Positions 1 through 8,664 are shown, numbered from the stretch's first letter. The stretch: 64,000 bases of DNA from Palsa-504 sp963739135 (GCA_963739135.1 CAVTZG010000013.1:310001-374000); one strand, 5' to 3'. Notes: generated from the sequence alone by a model not told the origin. Numbers and translations are program-made.

Positions 1-1101
1 TCGGCCCGCCTGGGCGGCCAGCCGGCCCGGATGCCATGGCGGCAGCGTCCAGTCCTGGCCGCGCTGGTTGAACTCGTCCGGCGGGGCCCCGACGCTGATG
101 CCGGGGACGATCACGTCCTGCCGGGCCCAGGCGTCGGCGCCGCCCGGGTGCGCGCCGACGGCGAGGTCGTTGATCACGCCGATGGCCATCCCGGCCTGCC
201 GGGCGGCGCGCTGCGCCGCCGCGGCCTGACCGGCGGCCAGCCATTGCACCCAGGCGTGGAAGTCCACCCGCTCGGCCAGCGTCCGCCGCAGGTCGGCCAC
301 CCCCGCCGAACGGGGATCGGTGAGCCCCGCGGGCCAGGTCCGCCAGTCCGGGCCGTGCACCTCGGCAATCGCGCACCAGGCCGCCCAGTCGTCGACCGCC
401 TGGCGGTCGCGCGCCCGGAAGGCCTCGAGCTCGGCGCGCCGGCCCAGGCGCAGCGGCACGGTCCTGATGATCTCCAGCGCCGCGCGCTTGGCCGCCCACA
501 CCGCGTCCCGGTCGATCAGGGCGGCGGTGGTGCTCGCCGCGCGCAACTGCGCGCCCAGCGCGTCGACCCGGGCCCGGTCGCCCGCGCTCAGTCCGGCGTA
601 CTCGGGGATGTCCTCGATGCGCAGGTAGAGCGGGCTGATGAAGTGCCTGGTGGCGGCGAGGTAGGGGGAGGGGCTGATCGGGGCCAGCGGCTCGGCCGCG
701 TGCAGCGGGTTGACCAGCACGAAGTCCGCGCCGTGCTCGCGGCAGCTCCAGGCGGCCAGGTCGGCCAGGTCGCGCAGGTCGCCGTGCCCCCAGGACGCGC
801 GGGAGCGCAGCGAATACAGCTGGACAGCGAACCCCCACGACCGTCGGGCCGGGAACGGCGCCACCGCCCCGCCCCCGGCCAGCGCCCTACCTGCGGCCCC
901 GGCCCCGGCCCCGCCTCCGGCCGCGGCCCCGCCTCCGGCCGCCACGCCGCAGCCGGCCACCGGAGCTTCCGCGCCGAGCGCGTCGAGCACCGCGGCCAGC
1001 GTCTGGTCGGATACCTCCGCGGTGCGGCCCCGCCAGTCCCGGTAGGAGACCGCCACGCCGTGCGCCTCGGCCCGCCGGATGAGTTCTGCCCGTGCTGTCA
1101 T
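1..1101 (-). CDS. malQ: 4-alpha-glucanotransferase (amylomaltase), N-terminal part
   Basis: Cytoplasmic GH77 enzyme that transfers alpha-1,4-glucan segments between maltodextrins in maltose and glycogen metabolism. The 367 visible codons are open and run off the left edge, so the C-terminal half is outside the window. Family blocks seen are YSLRSRASWGHGDL (residues 96-109), NPLHAAEP (131-138) with SPSPY (143-147), and near the edge DLAVGAHPGGADAW then SVGAPPDEFNQRGQDW, which is diagnostic for amylomaltase. Residues 52-79 are an Ala/Gly-rich spacer encoded by short GC-rich tandem repeats (about 885-950), between the N-terminal domain and the barrel. The ATG at 1101 has no obvious Shine-Dalgarno, so a leaderless start is possible. 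Confidence 0.92.
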   Translation of the reverse strand, partial: MTARAELIRRAEAHGVAVSYRDWRGRTAEVSDQTLAAVLDALGAEAPVAGCGVAAGGGAAAGGGAGAGAAGRALAGGGAVAPFPARRSWGFAVQLYSLRSRASWGHGDLRDLADLAAWSCREHGADFVLVNPLHAAEPLAPISPSPYLAATRHFISPLYLRIEDIPEYAGLSAGDRARVDALGAQLRAASTTAALIDRDAVWAAKRAALEIIRTVPLRLGRRAELEAFRARDRQAVDDWAAWCAIAEVHGPDWRTWPAGLTDPRSAGVADLRRTLAERVDFHAWVQWLAAGQAAAAQRAARQAGMAIGVINDLAVGAHPGGADAWARQDVIVPGISVGAPPDEFNQRGQDWTLPPWHPGRLAAQAGR

Positions 1102-1293
1102 CGCACCAGTCTGAAGTACGTCACGAGGAGCTAGTACCACCGTTTGTTCAAGACCAGAAAAAAGGTCTTAACCGCAGCACGGCCTGCGCCGTCTCAACAG
1201 GCAGAAGGACTCCGCAGACCGCGGATCCCAGGTATCACGGGACGGCTTCCCCGGCGTGGGGACGATCTACGGCTGAGCAATCCCCGACACTCG

Positions 1294-1743
1294 TCAGCTT
1301 TCTTCGACGTGCTCCAGCACGAATACCGGTATCTGCCGCGTGGTGTTCTTCTGGTAGTCCGCGTAAGGCGGGTAGGCGGCGACCGCCCGCTCCCACCATT
1401 CGGCGCGCTCGTCGCCGCTGACCTCGCGGGCGATCATGTCCTGCTTGTGCGCGCCGTCCTGCAGCTCCACCAGGGGATTCTTGCGGATGTTGTAGTACCA
1501 CACCGGGTGCTCAGGGGCGCCGCCCTTCGACGCCACCATGGCGTACCGGCCGTCGTGCTCCACCCGCATCACCGGCGTCTTGCGCACCTTGCCGCTGCTG
1601 GCGCCGCGGTTGGTCACGATCACCACCTCCAGGCCGGTGTCGCGCAGCGTCGTCCCCTGCGTGCCGCCCGAACCCTCGTACAGCTCGACCTGATCGCGTA
1701 CCCAGGCTTGCGCGCTCGGCTCGTACTCTCCTTCAACAGGCAT
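1294..1743 (-). CDS. deazaflavin (F420)-dependent nitroreductase family protein (DUF385 type)
   Basis: A 149-residue split-barrel protein of the F420/deazaflavin-dependent oxidoreductase family, which in actinomycetes uses reduced F420 to reduce quinones or nitro compounds. Visible family features are WVRDQVELYEGSGG near the N-terminus, a long strand VVIVTNRGASSGKVRKTPVMRV, SKGGAPEHPVWYYNIRKNP (the usual cofactor-loop region) and EWWERAVAAYPPYADYQKNT near the C-terminus. The ATG at 1743 fits the family length; an in-frame extension to 1812 is possible but looks non-coding. It stands alone between malQ and the endonuclease gene, both also on the minus strand. Substrate is not predictable. Confidence 0.88.
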   Translation of the reverse strand: MPVEGEYEPSAQAWVRDQVELYEGSGGTQGTTLRDTGLEVVIVTNRGASSGKVRKTPVMRVEHDGRYAMVASKGGAPEHPVWYYNIRKNPLVELQDGAHKQDMIAREVSGDERAEWWERAVAAYPPYADYQKNTTRQIPVFVLEHVEES

Positions 1744-1838
1744 AGCGACAGTCAACACCAGCGCCCGTCCGCCCCGGATCCCAGGGTGCCAGCTGCGCCA
1801 CCCGAGCATCACGGCAATCCGGTGTGCCTGGGGTCCAG

Positions 1839-2633
1839 TCAGGCAGCATGAGACGAAGACGCCAAAAAGCCGACGGCGTTGCCGACGATGTACTTCGTGT
1901 AGGTATGCAGGAGGATGACGACCCGGCCCGCGATGACCTGGCTCGGGATCAGATACATCGTGAGGTCGCCGTCCAGGATGAAAAACCAGTCGATCAATTC
2001 CGGATCGTAGGGAACCCGCCGTTCCCGGTTGCCGATTGAATAAGGTCGTCTACTGACCACCACTGTCCAGCCGTCCTTGCTGCAGCATGTCGTCGTCTTG
2101 ACCTGGACTCGCTGAATTCCTCCCGGGGTCGATACCAGCAGGTCATAAACCGTCGGCTCTACTGGGATCGCCACGTTGAATCCGCACAGGGAGAACCACG
2201 AAGCGGCGATCGAGGGAGCCGCGTCGCGCAGATAACGAAGGTCGGGCCTTGCTTCGGCAGACCCTGGCGTGGGCGTGGTGGGGGTCTCCAGGTGCGTTAG
2301 ATCGAGTCTCAGGCGTATCGCGTGCGCCTTGACGCGTGTCCGCCCATCCCCGCTACCTGGCGCCAAGCCGAGTGTCGTAAGCAGTTCGTCCCAGGACTGG
2401 GCATCGATGACGGCGCGCCTCAATTGTGCGTCGGACCAGCTGCGCTTGCCTCGGAAGTGGGAAGTGTCCAAGCCGAGGCGCACCACGTGGCGCTTCATGA
2501 TCCGTATTGCTCCCGCGGAATCGGCGCGCAGGCCCAAAGCGCGCATGACGTCGCGCCAATTCCCGGCCGTCGCGATGACATCCTTGAGCTGGTCGTCAGA
2601 CCATGTGCGTTCCGAGTCGGAAGATTGATCCAT
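1839..2633 (-). CDS. PD-(D/E)XK endonuclease with two N-terminal HTH-like repeats
   Basis: 264 residues. The N-terminus has two copies of a helix-turn-helix-like unit with pattern W(S)D-xx-L-x(5)-A-x-(S/N)W-xx-(V/L)-x(3)-LGL (residues 11-35 and 66-90). The C-terminal half contains VYDLLV (D164) followed by QVKT (Q177, K179), the D...(Q)xK variant of the PD-(D/E)XK nuclease core known from the intron-encoded I-Ssp6803I type. I infer a sequence-specific DNA-binding nuclease; whether it acts as homing enzyme, restriction enzyme or repair protein is open. Its base composition is less GC-rich than its neighbours, suggesting acquisition. It lies 57 bp downstream of tRNA-Pro on the same strand. No intron or partner methylase is visible. 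Confidence 0.8.
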   Translation of the reverse strand: MDQSSDSERTWSDDQLKDVIATAGNWRDVMRALGLRADSAGAIRIMKRHVVRLGLDTSHFRGKRSWSDAQLRRAVIDAQSWDELLTTLGLAPGSGDGRTRVKAHAIRLRLDLTHLETPTTPTPGSAEARPDLRYLRDAAPSIAASWFSLCGFNVAIPVEPTVYDLLVSTPGGIQRVQVKTTTCCSKDGWTVVVSRRPYSIGNRERRVPYDPELIDWFFILDGDLTMYLIPSQVIAGRVVILLHTYTKYIVGNAVGFLASSSHAA

Positions 2634-2690
2634 AGCAGAACGTTAACAGGCAGCACCGACAATTCGGTTCTGCATTCGACCGCCAGGTAG

Positions 2691-2766
2691 TCGGGACGGC
2701 GGGATTCGAACCCGCGACCTTCGGTCCCCCAGACCGACACGCTAAACCAAGCTGCGCCACGTCCCG
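2691..2766 (-). tRNA. tRNA-Pro(GGG)
   Basis: A 76-nt cloverleaf. The acceptor arm CGGGACG (2766-2760) pairs with CGTCCCG (2698-2692) and the discriminator base is A at 2691. The T arm is GCGGG-TTCGAAT-CCCGC. The anticodon loop CTGGGGA is closed by a TCGGT/ACCGA stem, giving anticodon GGG. CCA is not encoded. The PD-(D/E)XK gene follows 57 bp downstream on the same strand. Confidence 0.96.
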
Positions 2767-2998
2767 CCGCGCCGCTTCCGGCGCATGCCTGTCATCTTCC
2801 GGCAGGCTCAGCCAGCTTAGCGCAACCGCGGAGCCGCCCGGAACGAAGCCCAGAGGTGCCCGCGCCCGCTCCGCCGCACCGCCGCGCATACGTGATTCAG
2901 GCCGGGTAGAAAGTTACGATGTGCCGGGCATCGCGGCGGGAGCCCGGTCGTTGTAGCCAGAGGGAGTCGTACCGCAGACAGACGGAGGGGCTGGGCCG

Positions 2999-3802
2999 TT
3001 GGGAGTACTAGGCGCACGCCGCCCAGCCTCCGGCCAAGGCGACGACGGCTACGGGCCGACGCGCCCGCTGCCGCGGCGCAGCCGGCGGTTCCGGCTGCTC
3101 CTGCTGATCGCCAAGGTAGTCACTGCCGTCATCGTCGTCCTCGCGGTCGGCCTCGCCCTGCTGTACCTGGTCACTCCCTCGGCCGGCCAGGCCACCGCCC
3201 TGGCCCAGGCCCAGGCGACCGAGCACCACATCGCCTACCCGGGCCCGCCGCCGCCGGCCTACTTCGCCGAGGCCCTGGTGGCCACCGAGGACCACCGGTT
3301 CTACAGCGACCCGGGGGTGGACCCGCTCGCGCTGTTCCGGGTGACGGCGTCCTGGATCACCGGGCACACCGACGGGGGCGGCAGCACCATCGACCAGCAG
3401 CTGGCCAAGAACCTCTACACCTCGGGCCAGAGCAGCTTCCCGCAGATCATCGAGCAGGTGGTGCAGGCCGTCAAGCTCAACCGGGCCTACAGCCGGGCAG
3501 AGATCCTGCGCCTGTACGCCGAGATCGCCTACTACGGGCACGGCTACTACGGCCTGAACGCGGCCAGCTGCGGCTACTTCGGGCGGCCGCCCGGCCAGCT
3601 CACCCTGGTCCAGGCGGCCATGCTGGCCGGCGTGGTCAACGCGCCGACCTACGACGACCCGCTGGCCTACCCGGCCCAGGCCCGCGCCCGGCTGGTACAC
3701 GTCCTGGGCCGGATGGCCGCGGTGGGCTACCTCACCCCGGCGCAGGAGGCGGCCGCGCTCAAGGCGCCGCTTGACCTGCCCGCCGTCCGCGGCTGCCAGT
3801 AG
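2999..3802 (+). CDS. monofunctional peptidoglycan glycosyltransferase (GT51)
   Basis: Polymerises lipid II into glycan strands on the outer face of the membrane. 267 residues with a basic cytoplasmic N-terminus (PRRSRRFR), one membrane anchor (about residues 33-58) and a GT51 domain. Motifs in order: ATEDHRFYSDPGVDP (catalytic Glu in the ED-xxF block), GGSTIDQQLAKN, SRAEILRLYAEIAYYG, and YYGLNAASCGYFGR. There is no transpeptidase domain, so it is the MtgA-like monofunctional type. The TTG start at 2999 is preceded by GGAGG at suitable spacing. It converges with the GtrA gene downstream. Confidence 0.93.
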   Translation: MGVLGARRPASGQGDDGYGPTRPLPRRSRRFRLLLLIAKVVTAVIVVLAVGLALLYLVTPSAGQATALAQAQATEHHIAYPGPPPPAYFAEALVATEDHRFYSDPGVDPLALFRVTASWITGHTDGGGSTIDQQLAKNLYTSGQSSFPQIIEQVVQAVKLNRAYSRAEILRLYAEIAYYGHGYYGLNAASCGYFGRPPGQLTLVQAAMLAGVVNAPTYDDPLAYPAQARARLVHVLGRMAAVGYLTPAQEAAALKAPLDLPAVRGCQ

Positions 3803-3808
3803 CGGTAA

Positions 3809-3821
3809 CGTTCGCGGAACG
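3809..3821. terminator. short hairpin between convergent genes
   Basis: CGTTC-GCG-GAACG, a 5-bp stem with a 3-nt loop, 7 bp past the glycosyltransferase stop and just before the end of the converging GtrA gene. It has no T-tract, so assignment as a bidirectional terminator is tentative. Confidence 0.3.
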
Positions 3822-3863
3822 CTCCCTGGCCACGTCTCGGTCTGGCTGAGCGGGCGGGACGCC

Positions 3864-4349
3864 TTACCGGCCCGAGGTCTCCGGCTCCAGATGCTCCGTG
3901 GCAGGCGCCGCCGGCTCGTCGGCGTAGAGGAAGACCCACCGGCGGTAGCAGTACAGCCGGAACAGCGTGGCCAGGCCGATGCCGATGATGTTGGCCACGT
4001 TGTAGGAGAAGTTGTCGGTCAGCCCGAACCCGTAGTGCACCAGCGCGACAACCCCGTCGGTGATGAGGATCCCGATGCCGTTGAAGAAGAAGAACAACAC
4101 GGTCTCGCGGCGCAGGTGACTGCCCTTGCGGTGCCGGAACGCCCAGAACTTGTTGCCGACGAAGGCGAACACCGTGGCCACGACGTTGGCCAGCGTCGCC
4201 GCGGCTATCGGGCCCAGCCCGGCGCCAGAGTGGAAGACGTTGACCAGGACGATGGTGAGGACGAACGCGAGCCCGCCGACGACGCCGAACTTCGCGACCT
4301 CGTGGATCAGCACCCGGAAACGCGCATACAGGTCACGAATGGCAGTCAC
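3864..4349 (-). CDS. GtrA family membrane protein
   Basis: A 161-residue four-helix membrane protein of the GtrA family. Relatives are thought to flip or present polyprenyl-linked sugars for cell-surface glycosylation. Visible: VAKFGVVGGLAFVLTIVLVN (TM1), the conserved ANVVATVFAFVGNKFWAFRH (TM2 with the family's N-K/R-x-W-x-F signature), FFFFNGIGILITDGVVALVHYG (TM3) and NIIGIGLATLFRLYCYRRWVF (TM4). I chose the GTG at 4349, which has GAGGGA upstream; an in-frame extension to 4454 encodes an unlikely Cys/Arg-rich leader. The gene diverges from the ABC transporter operon, and the intergenic 4350-4447 must hold both promoters. Confidence 0.88.
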   Translation of the reverse strand: MTAIRDLYARFRVLIHEVAKFGVVGGLAFVLTIVLVNVFHSGAGLGPIAAATLANVVATVFAFVGNKFWAFRHRKGSHLRRETVLFFFFNGIGILITDGVVALVHYGFGLTDNFSYNVANIIGIGLATLFRLYCYRRWVFLYADEPAAPATEHLEPETSGR

Positions 4350-4447
4350 CGTGGCGTCGTCCCTCTTCTTGCATCCATCCCGTTTAGTCCCGACACTACC
4401 GCGTCCCCTATGGCGGCATGCGCAGGCGGGGCAAAAGCGTTCGAAGA

Positions 4448-5422
4448 ATGTCACACCCCCCAGCTAGCCTGGATCGAGTGCTGGAAAGTTCCGGAAGCGA
4501 GGTACTCGTACGGGCGCGCGGCCTGACCAAGAGGTTCGGCAGCTTCACCGCGGTGGACGGCATCGACTTCGACCTCTACCGGGGAGAGGCGTTCGGTTTC
4601 CTCGGGCCGAATGGCGCGGGCAAATCATCCACCATGCGGATGATCGGGTGCGTGTCGCCGCCGACCAGCGGGGAGCTGGTCATCCTCGGCGGCGACCCGG
4701 TCCGGGACGGGCCCGCGATCAGGGGCAGGCTCGGCGTGGTCCCGCAGGAGGACACCCTCGACGTCGAGCTGACCGTCCGGGAGAACCTGCTGGTCTACGG
4801 CAGGTACTTCGGGCTGCCCCGGCGCCTCATCCGGGAGCGGACCGCCGCCCTGCTCGAGTTCGTGCAGCTCGCGGACCGCGCGAACGACAAGGTCGACCCG
4901 CTGTCCGGCGGGCTGAAGCGCCGCCTGACCATCGCCCGCTCGCTCATCAACGAGCCGGAGATCCTGATCCTGGATGAGCCCACCACCGGCCTGGACCCGC
5001 AGGCCAGGCACGTGGTGTGGGACCGGCTGTTCCGGCTCAAGCAGCGCGGCGTCACGCTGATCCTGACCACGCACTACATGGACGAGGCCGAGCAGCTGTG
5101 CGACCGGCTGGTCGTGATGGACCACGGCCGGTTCGCCGCCGAGGGCTCTCCCCGGGACCTGATCGCCCGCTACTGCTCGCCCGAGGTCCTCGAGCTGCGC
5201 TTCGACCCCGACCTGCACGACGCGGCCGCCGACAAGCTCAAGGACTTTTCAGCCGAACGGACCGAGGTGCTTGCTGACCGGATCCTGCTCTATGTCCGCG
5301 ACGGCGACGCGGCCCTGGCCGCGGTGCGGGCCGGCGGCCTGGAGCCGCTCACTTCCCTGGTCCGCCGCGGCACGCTCGAGGACGTGTTCCTACACCTGAC
5401 CGGCCGCCGGCTGGAGGATTAG
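4448..5422 (+). CDS. ABC exporter ATP-binding subunit (DrrA/NodI type)
   Basis: ATPase of an ABC-2 exporter, energising the two permeases that follow. Walker A is GPNGAGKSS, the signature is LSGGLKRRLTIARS, Walker B is ILILDEPTTGLDPQ, and the H-loop is TTHYMDEAEQLCDR. A DrrA-like C-terminal regulatory domain of about 100 residues ends the protein. The ATG at 4448 gives 324 residues; a GTG at 4478, 30 bp inside, is an alternative and could be a leaderless start. The stop overlaps the next start by one base (TAGTG), implying translational coupling. Cargo could be an antibiotic, lipid or polysaccharide precursor; nothing nearby decides this. Confidence 0.93.
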   Translation: MSHPPASLDRVLESSGSEVLVRARGLTKRFGSFTAVDGIDFDLYRGEAFGFLGPNGAGKSSTMRMIGCVSPPTSGELVILGGDPVRDGPAIRGRLGVVPQEDTLDVELTVRENLLVYGRYFGLPRRLIRERTAALLEFVQLADRANDKVDPLSGGLKRRLTIARSLINEPEILILDEPTTGLDPQARHVVWDRLFRLKQRGVTLILTTHYMDEAEQLCDRLVVMDHGRFAAEGSPRDLIARYCSPEVLELRFDPDLHDAAADKLKDFSAERTEVLADRILLYVRDGDAALAAVRAGGLEPLTSLVRRGTLEDVFLHLTGRRLED

Positions 5423-6237
5423 TGGCCCCAATCGCCGCGGTCCAGTCCGGCTGGCCGTTCTCATCGCTTTCATTCCGCGCGTTCCAGTGCTGGCTGACCG
5501 TGTACCGGCGGATCTGGCGCTCCAGCGTCTGGTCCAGCGTGCTCGGCCCGGTGTGCTACCTGGGCGCGCTGGGCTTCGGGCTCGGCTCCCTGGTCGACAA
5601 GCACGGCACGGCCAGCCTAGGCGGGGTCAGCTACCTGGCCTTCGTGGCCCCGGCCATCCTGGCCTCGGGCGCGATGAACACGGCCATGGGCGAGGCGAGC
5701 TTCCCGGTGTTCGGCTCCATCAAGTGGAACCGGATCTACATCGGCGCGCAGGCCTCCCCGCTCCGGCCCGCCGACATCTTCCGCGGCCACCTGATGTTCA
5801 TGGTCATGCGGATCGCGATGAACTGCGCGGTTGTCATGCTGGTCATGTGGGCGTTCGGCGCGATCAGGTCCGCCTGGGTCGTGCTGGCCTACCCGGCCGC
5901 GGTGCTGACCGGGCTGGCCTTCGCCGCCCCCATCGCGGCCTGGGCGGTAACGGTGAGGATGGAAAGCTCCTTCACCTATGTGTTCAGGTTCGGCCTGATG
6001 CCGCTGATGCTGTTCTCCGGCACGTTCTTCCCGTTGTCCCAGCTGCCCGCCGGGCTGCGCGCGCTGGCCTACGCCACGCCGCTGTGGCAGGGGGTGGCGC
6101 TGTGCCGGGCGTTCAGCCTCGGCACCGCGGCCGACGACCCGGCCGGGATGCTCGGCCACGCCGCCTACCTGGCCGCGCTGGCTGCCGTGGGCATCTGGGC
6201 CGGAGCCCGCACCTACCGCAGGCGGCTTTATGTCTGA
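5422..6237 (+). CDS. ABC-2 type exporter permease, first copy
   Basis: A 271-residue inner-membrane permease of the NodJ/DrrB group, probably with six transmembrane helices. Family features include SYLAFVAPAILASGAMNTAM, the ISLA-like core around residues 110-180 and FGLMPLMLFSGTFFPLSQLP. The GTG start shares its first base with the stop of the ATPase gene. It is about 31 bp upstream of a second, related permease, so the transporter is probably a heterodimer of membrane subunits. Confidence 0.9.
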   Translation: MAPIAAVQSGWPFSSLSFRAFQCWLTVYRRIWRSSVWSSVLGPVCYLGALGFGLGSLVDKHGTASLGGVSYLAFVAPAILASGAMNTAMGEASFPVFGSIKWNRIYIGAQASPLRPADIFRGHLMFMVMRIAMNCAVVMLVMWAFGAIRSAWVVLAYPAAVLTGLAFAAPIAAWAVTVRMESSFTYVFRFGLMPLMLFSGTFFPLSQLPAGLRALAYATPLWQGVALCRAFSLGTAADDPAGMLGHAAYLAALAAVGIWAGARTYRRRLYV

Positions 6238-6248
6238 GCGAGCACAGC

Positions 6249-6275
6249 ATGTCTAAGAAAGCACAGCATGTCTAG
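6249..6275 (+). other. 8-codon minigene overlapping the second permease start
   Basis: ATG at 6249 opens the peptide MSKKAQHV and stops with TAG at 6273-6275, six bases inside the next gene (ATG at 6268). It arises because the sequence GCACAGCATGTCTA occurs twice 19 bp apart, so the true start region has a tandem copy just upstream. It could act as a coupling leader or be a neutral duplication. Confidence 0.4.
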
Positions 6276-7098
6276 CGCGACGCTGCGGATGCTCCCGCCG
6301 GCCGGGCTGCTGGCCCGGCTGAGGCGCGCTGGTACCGACACGGGCAGCCTGCGCCTGATCGAGCGGCACGCCCGCGCCTACCGGCGGGCCTGGCTGGTGT
6401 TCGTCTCCGGGATCTTCGAGCCGCTGTTCTACCTGCTGTCCGTGGGCCTCGGGCTGGGCGTGCTGGTCGGGAAGGTGCCGGGACCCGGCGGCCAGCTCAT
6501 CCCGTACCGGGAGTTCGTCGCGCCCGGCCTGCTCGCGGTGTCCTCGATGAACGGGGCGATGTACGACTCGACGTTCAACGTCTTCTTCCGGCTGAAATAC
6601 GCCAAGCTGTACGACGCCGTGCTGGCCACCCCGATGCGGCCCACCCAGGTCGCGCTGGGCGAGATCGGCTGGGCGCTGCTGCGCGGCACCATCTACGCGG
6701 CAGCGTTCACGCTGGTCATGCTGGCGCTGGGCCTGGTGCACTCGGCCTGGGCCGTGCTGGATGTCCCGGTCGCGGTGCTGATCGGCTTCGCGTTCGCCGC
6801 CATCGGCATGACCGGGACCACCTACATGAAGAGCTGGCAGGACTTCGACTACGTGATCCTGGCCAGCATGCCGCTGTTCCTGTTCTCCGCGACGTTCTAC
6901 CCGCTCACCGTCTACCCGCGGGCCGCCCAGGTGGTGATCGAGTTCACGCCCCTGTACCAGGGGGTGGTGCTGCTGCGTGACCTGACCGTCGGCGTGCTCG
7001 GCCCCGGGCTCCTGTGGCGGGCCGCCTACCTGGCCGTCTGCGGGCTGGCCGGCCTGTACGCCTCCGGCCGCCGGATCGGGAAACTCCTGCTCGTCTAG
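6268..7098 (+). CDS. ABC-2 type exporter permease, second copy
   Basis: A 276-residue membrane protein paralogous to the preceding permease. It shows FVSGIFEPLFYLLSVGLGLG, YREFVAPGLLAVSSMNGAMY, LATPMRPTQVALGEIGWALL and MPLFLFSATFYPLTVYPRAA, all typical of DrrB/NodJ permeases. Start: of two near-identical ATG contexts (6249 and 6268), only 6268 is open. There is no clear Shine-Dalgarno of its own, so translation may depend on the upstream minigene or permease. It is the last gene of the exporter operon; the DUF2079 gene begins 69 bp later. Confidence 0.9.
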   Translation: MSSATLRMLPPAGLLARLRRAGTDTGSLRLIERHARAYRRAWLVFVSGIFEPLFYLLSVGLGLGVLVGKVPGPGGQLIPYREFVAPGLLAVSSMNGAMYDSTFNVFFRLKYAKLYDAVLATPMRPTQVALGEIGWALLRGTIYAAAFTLVMLALGLVHSAWAVLDVPVAVLIGFAFAAIGMTGTTYMKSWQDFDYVILASMPLFLFSATFYPLTVYPRAAQVVIEFTPLYQGVVLLRDLTVGVLGPGLLWRAAYLAVCGLAGLYASGRRIGKLLLV

Positions 7099-7167
7099 GG
7101 TGCGGGTTTGCCTCATTTCCCCGTTTCGGCGGACGGGGTAGGCTGCCAATACTGGAGGAGCCGGGGG

Positions 7168-8664
7168 GTGCTGGAAGAGCAGCCGACACGTGAAGCGGCG
7201 CCGCGCACCGTGGTGCCGCCTGAGCCGCGTGCTCAGCCTGGTGCCTATTGTGATCCGGTCATCTGGGCCACCGCGCTGGTCACCGCCGGCGCCTACTGCG
7301 TCATCTCGCTGTCCCGGCTGGTCCAGCTCAACCCGTCCTCATGGGACCTGGGCATCTACACCGAGTACATCAAGCAGTACGCCGACTTCCGGGCGCCCAT
7401 CGTGGACATCAGGGCACCGGGCTTCAACCTGCTTGGCGATCACTTCACCCCCATCCTGGCCGTTCTGGGCCCCTTCTTCCGCGTCTTCCCCTCCTCGGCC
7501 ACGCTGCTGGTCGCGCAGGCGCTGCTGGCCGCGGTCTCGGTATTCCCGGTCGCCCAGCTGGCCCGGGAGAAGCTCGGCCTCGGCACCAGCCGGGGCATCG
7601 CGGTCGCCTACGGGTTCTCCTGGGGCCTGCAGCAGCTGGCCGACTTCGATTTCCACGAGATCGCGTTCGCGGTGCCGCTGCTGGCCTTCTCGCTGTCCGC
7701 GCTGGCCCGGGGCCGGATCAGGGCCACGGTCTGGTGGGCGCTGCCGCTGGTCTTCGTCAAGGAGGACCAGGGCTTCACGGTGGCCGCGATCGGCATCTAC
7801 CTGGTCCTCACCAGCCTGCGCGGCAACGTCGACGTCCGCCGCGCCGCGGCCGGGCAGTTCCTGCTGATCTGGGGCTTCGCCTGGTCGTTCCTGGCCATCG
7901 GCGTGATCATCCCGCACTTCAACCCGGCTCATCACTACGACTACTGGAGCGACGGCGGGGTCTTCTCGCCCGGCGCGCACCTGTCACTGGCCGGCCTGGT
8001 CAGCCAGCTATTCCACGCCTGGCCCGCCAAGCTGGCGACCGTCGCCATGCTCCTGCTGCCCACGGCGTTCCTCGCGCTCCGCTCCCCGCTGGCGCTGATC
8101 GCCGTGCCGAGCCTGCTGCTGCGCTTCGTCTCCACCGACAGCGCCTTCTGGGGCACGTACTGGCACTACAACGCGACCGTGATGCCGATCGTCTTCATCG
8201 CGGCCATCGACGGACTGGCCAGGATCGCCGCCAAACGAGACCAGCTGGAGGACCTGCGAGGTACGGCCCGGACCGCCGTCCGGCGCTACGCCGCCGCCCT
8301 GATGGTCGTGATCGCCGTCCCGGTCGCCTTCCAGTTCCCGCTCAGCGACCTGTGGCACGCCCAGACCTACCAGGTCAGCAGCCATGTCGCGGCCGACGAG
8401 GCGGCCATGGCCCGGGTCCCCGACGGCGCCAGCGTCCTGACCACCCTGGGCCTGCTGGCGCCGCTGGCCGCCCGGACCGACACCTACTGGATCGGCAACG
8501 GCGGCAACCCGCAAACCCAGTACATCGTGTTCGACGGCCCCAACAGCGGCTATTCCCCGGCGATCAAGGACGTCCCGGCCTTCATTGCCGGCCTCTACCC
8601 GCCCCACACCTACACCGAGATCTTCCACGCCGACGGCGTGTACGTGTTCCGTCACACCGGCTAA
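7168..8664 (+). CDS. DUF2079 multi-spanning membrane protein
   Basis: A 498-residue protein of the DUF2079 family, predicted membrane proteins thought to be related to GT-C type glycosyltransferases. The family signature SSWDLGIYTEYIKQY follows the first helix, then LLGDHFTPILAVLGPFF and DFDFHEIAFAVPLLAF; about ten hydrophobic spans follow, with a soluble C-terminal domain after residue 400. I chose the GTG at 7168, which has GGAGGAG 7 bp upstream; the longer frame from 7108 has no such site. A lipid-linked sugar substrate is possible but not shown. The function of the family is not established. Confidence 0.85.
   Translation: MLEEQPTREAAPRTVVPPEPRAQPGAYCDPVIWATALVTAGAYCVISLSRLVQLNPSSWDLGIYTEYIKQYADFRAPIVDIRAPGFNLLGDHFTPILAVLGPFFRVFPSSATLLVAQALLAAVSVFPVAQLAREKLGLGTSRGIAVAYGFSWGLQQLADFDFHEIAFAVPLLAFSLSALARGRIRATVWWALPLVFVKEDQGFTVAAIGIYLVLTSLRGNVDVRRAAAGQFLLIWGFAWSFLAIGVIIPHFNPAHHYDYWSDGGVFSPGAHLSLAGLVSQLFHAWPAKLATVAMLLLPTAFLALRSPLALIAVPSLLLRFVSTDSAFWGTYWHYNATVMPIVFIAAIDGLARIAAKRDQLEDLRGTARTAVRRYAAALMVVIAVPVAFQFPLSDLWHAQTYQVSSHVAADEAAMARVPDGASVLTTLGLLAPLAARTDTYWIGNGGNPQTQYIVFDGPNSGYSPAIKDVPAFIAGLYPPHTYTEIFHADGVYVFRHTG

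Noticed and set aside
31..1134. Long plus-strand open frame opposite malQ
   Set aside because: Arg/Gly/Pro-rich shadow typical of high-GC DNA; the minus strand encodes clear amylomaltase motifs.
2495..2740. Minus-strand frame crossing the tRNA (reads WGTEGRGFESRRPD)
   Set aside because: This peptide is the familiar artefact of translating a tRNA T-arm; not a gene.
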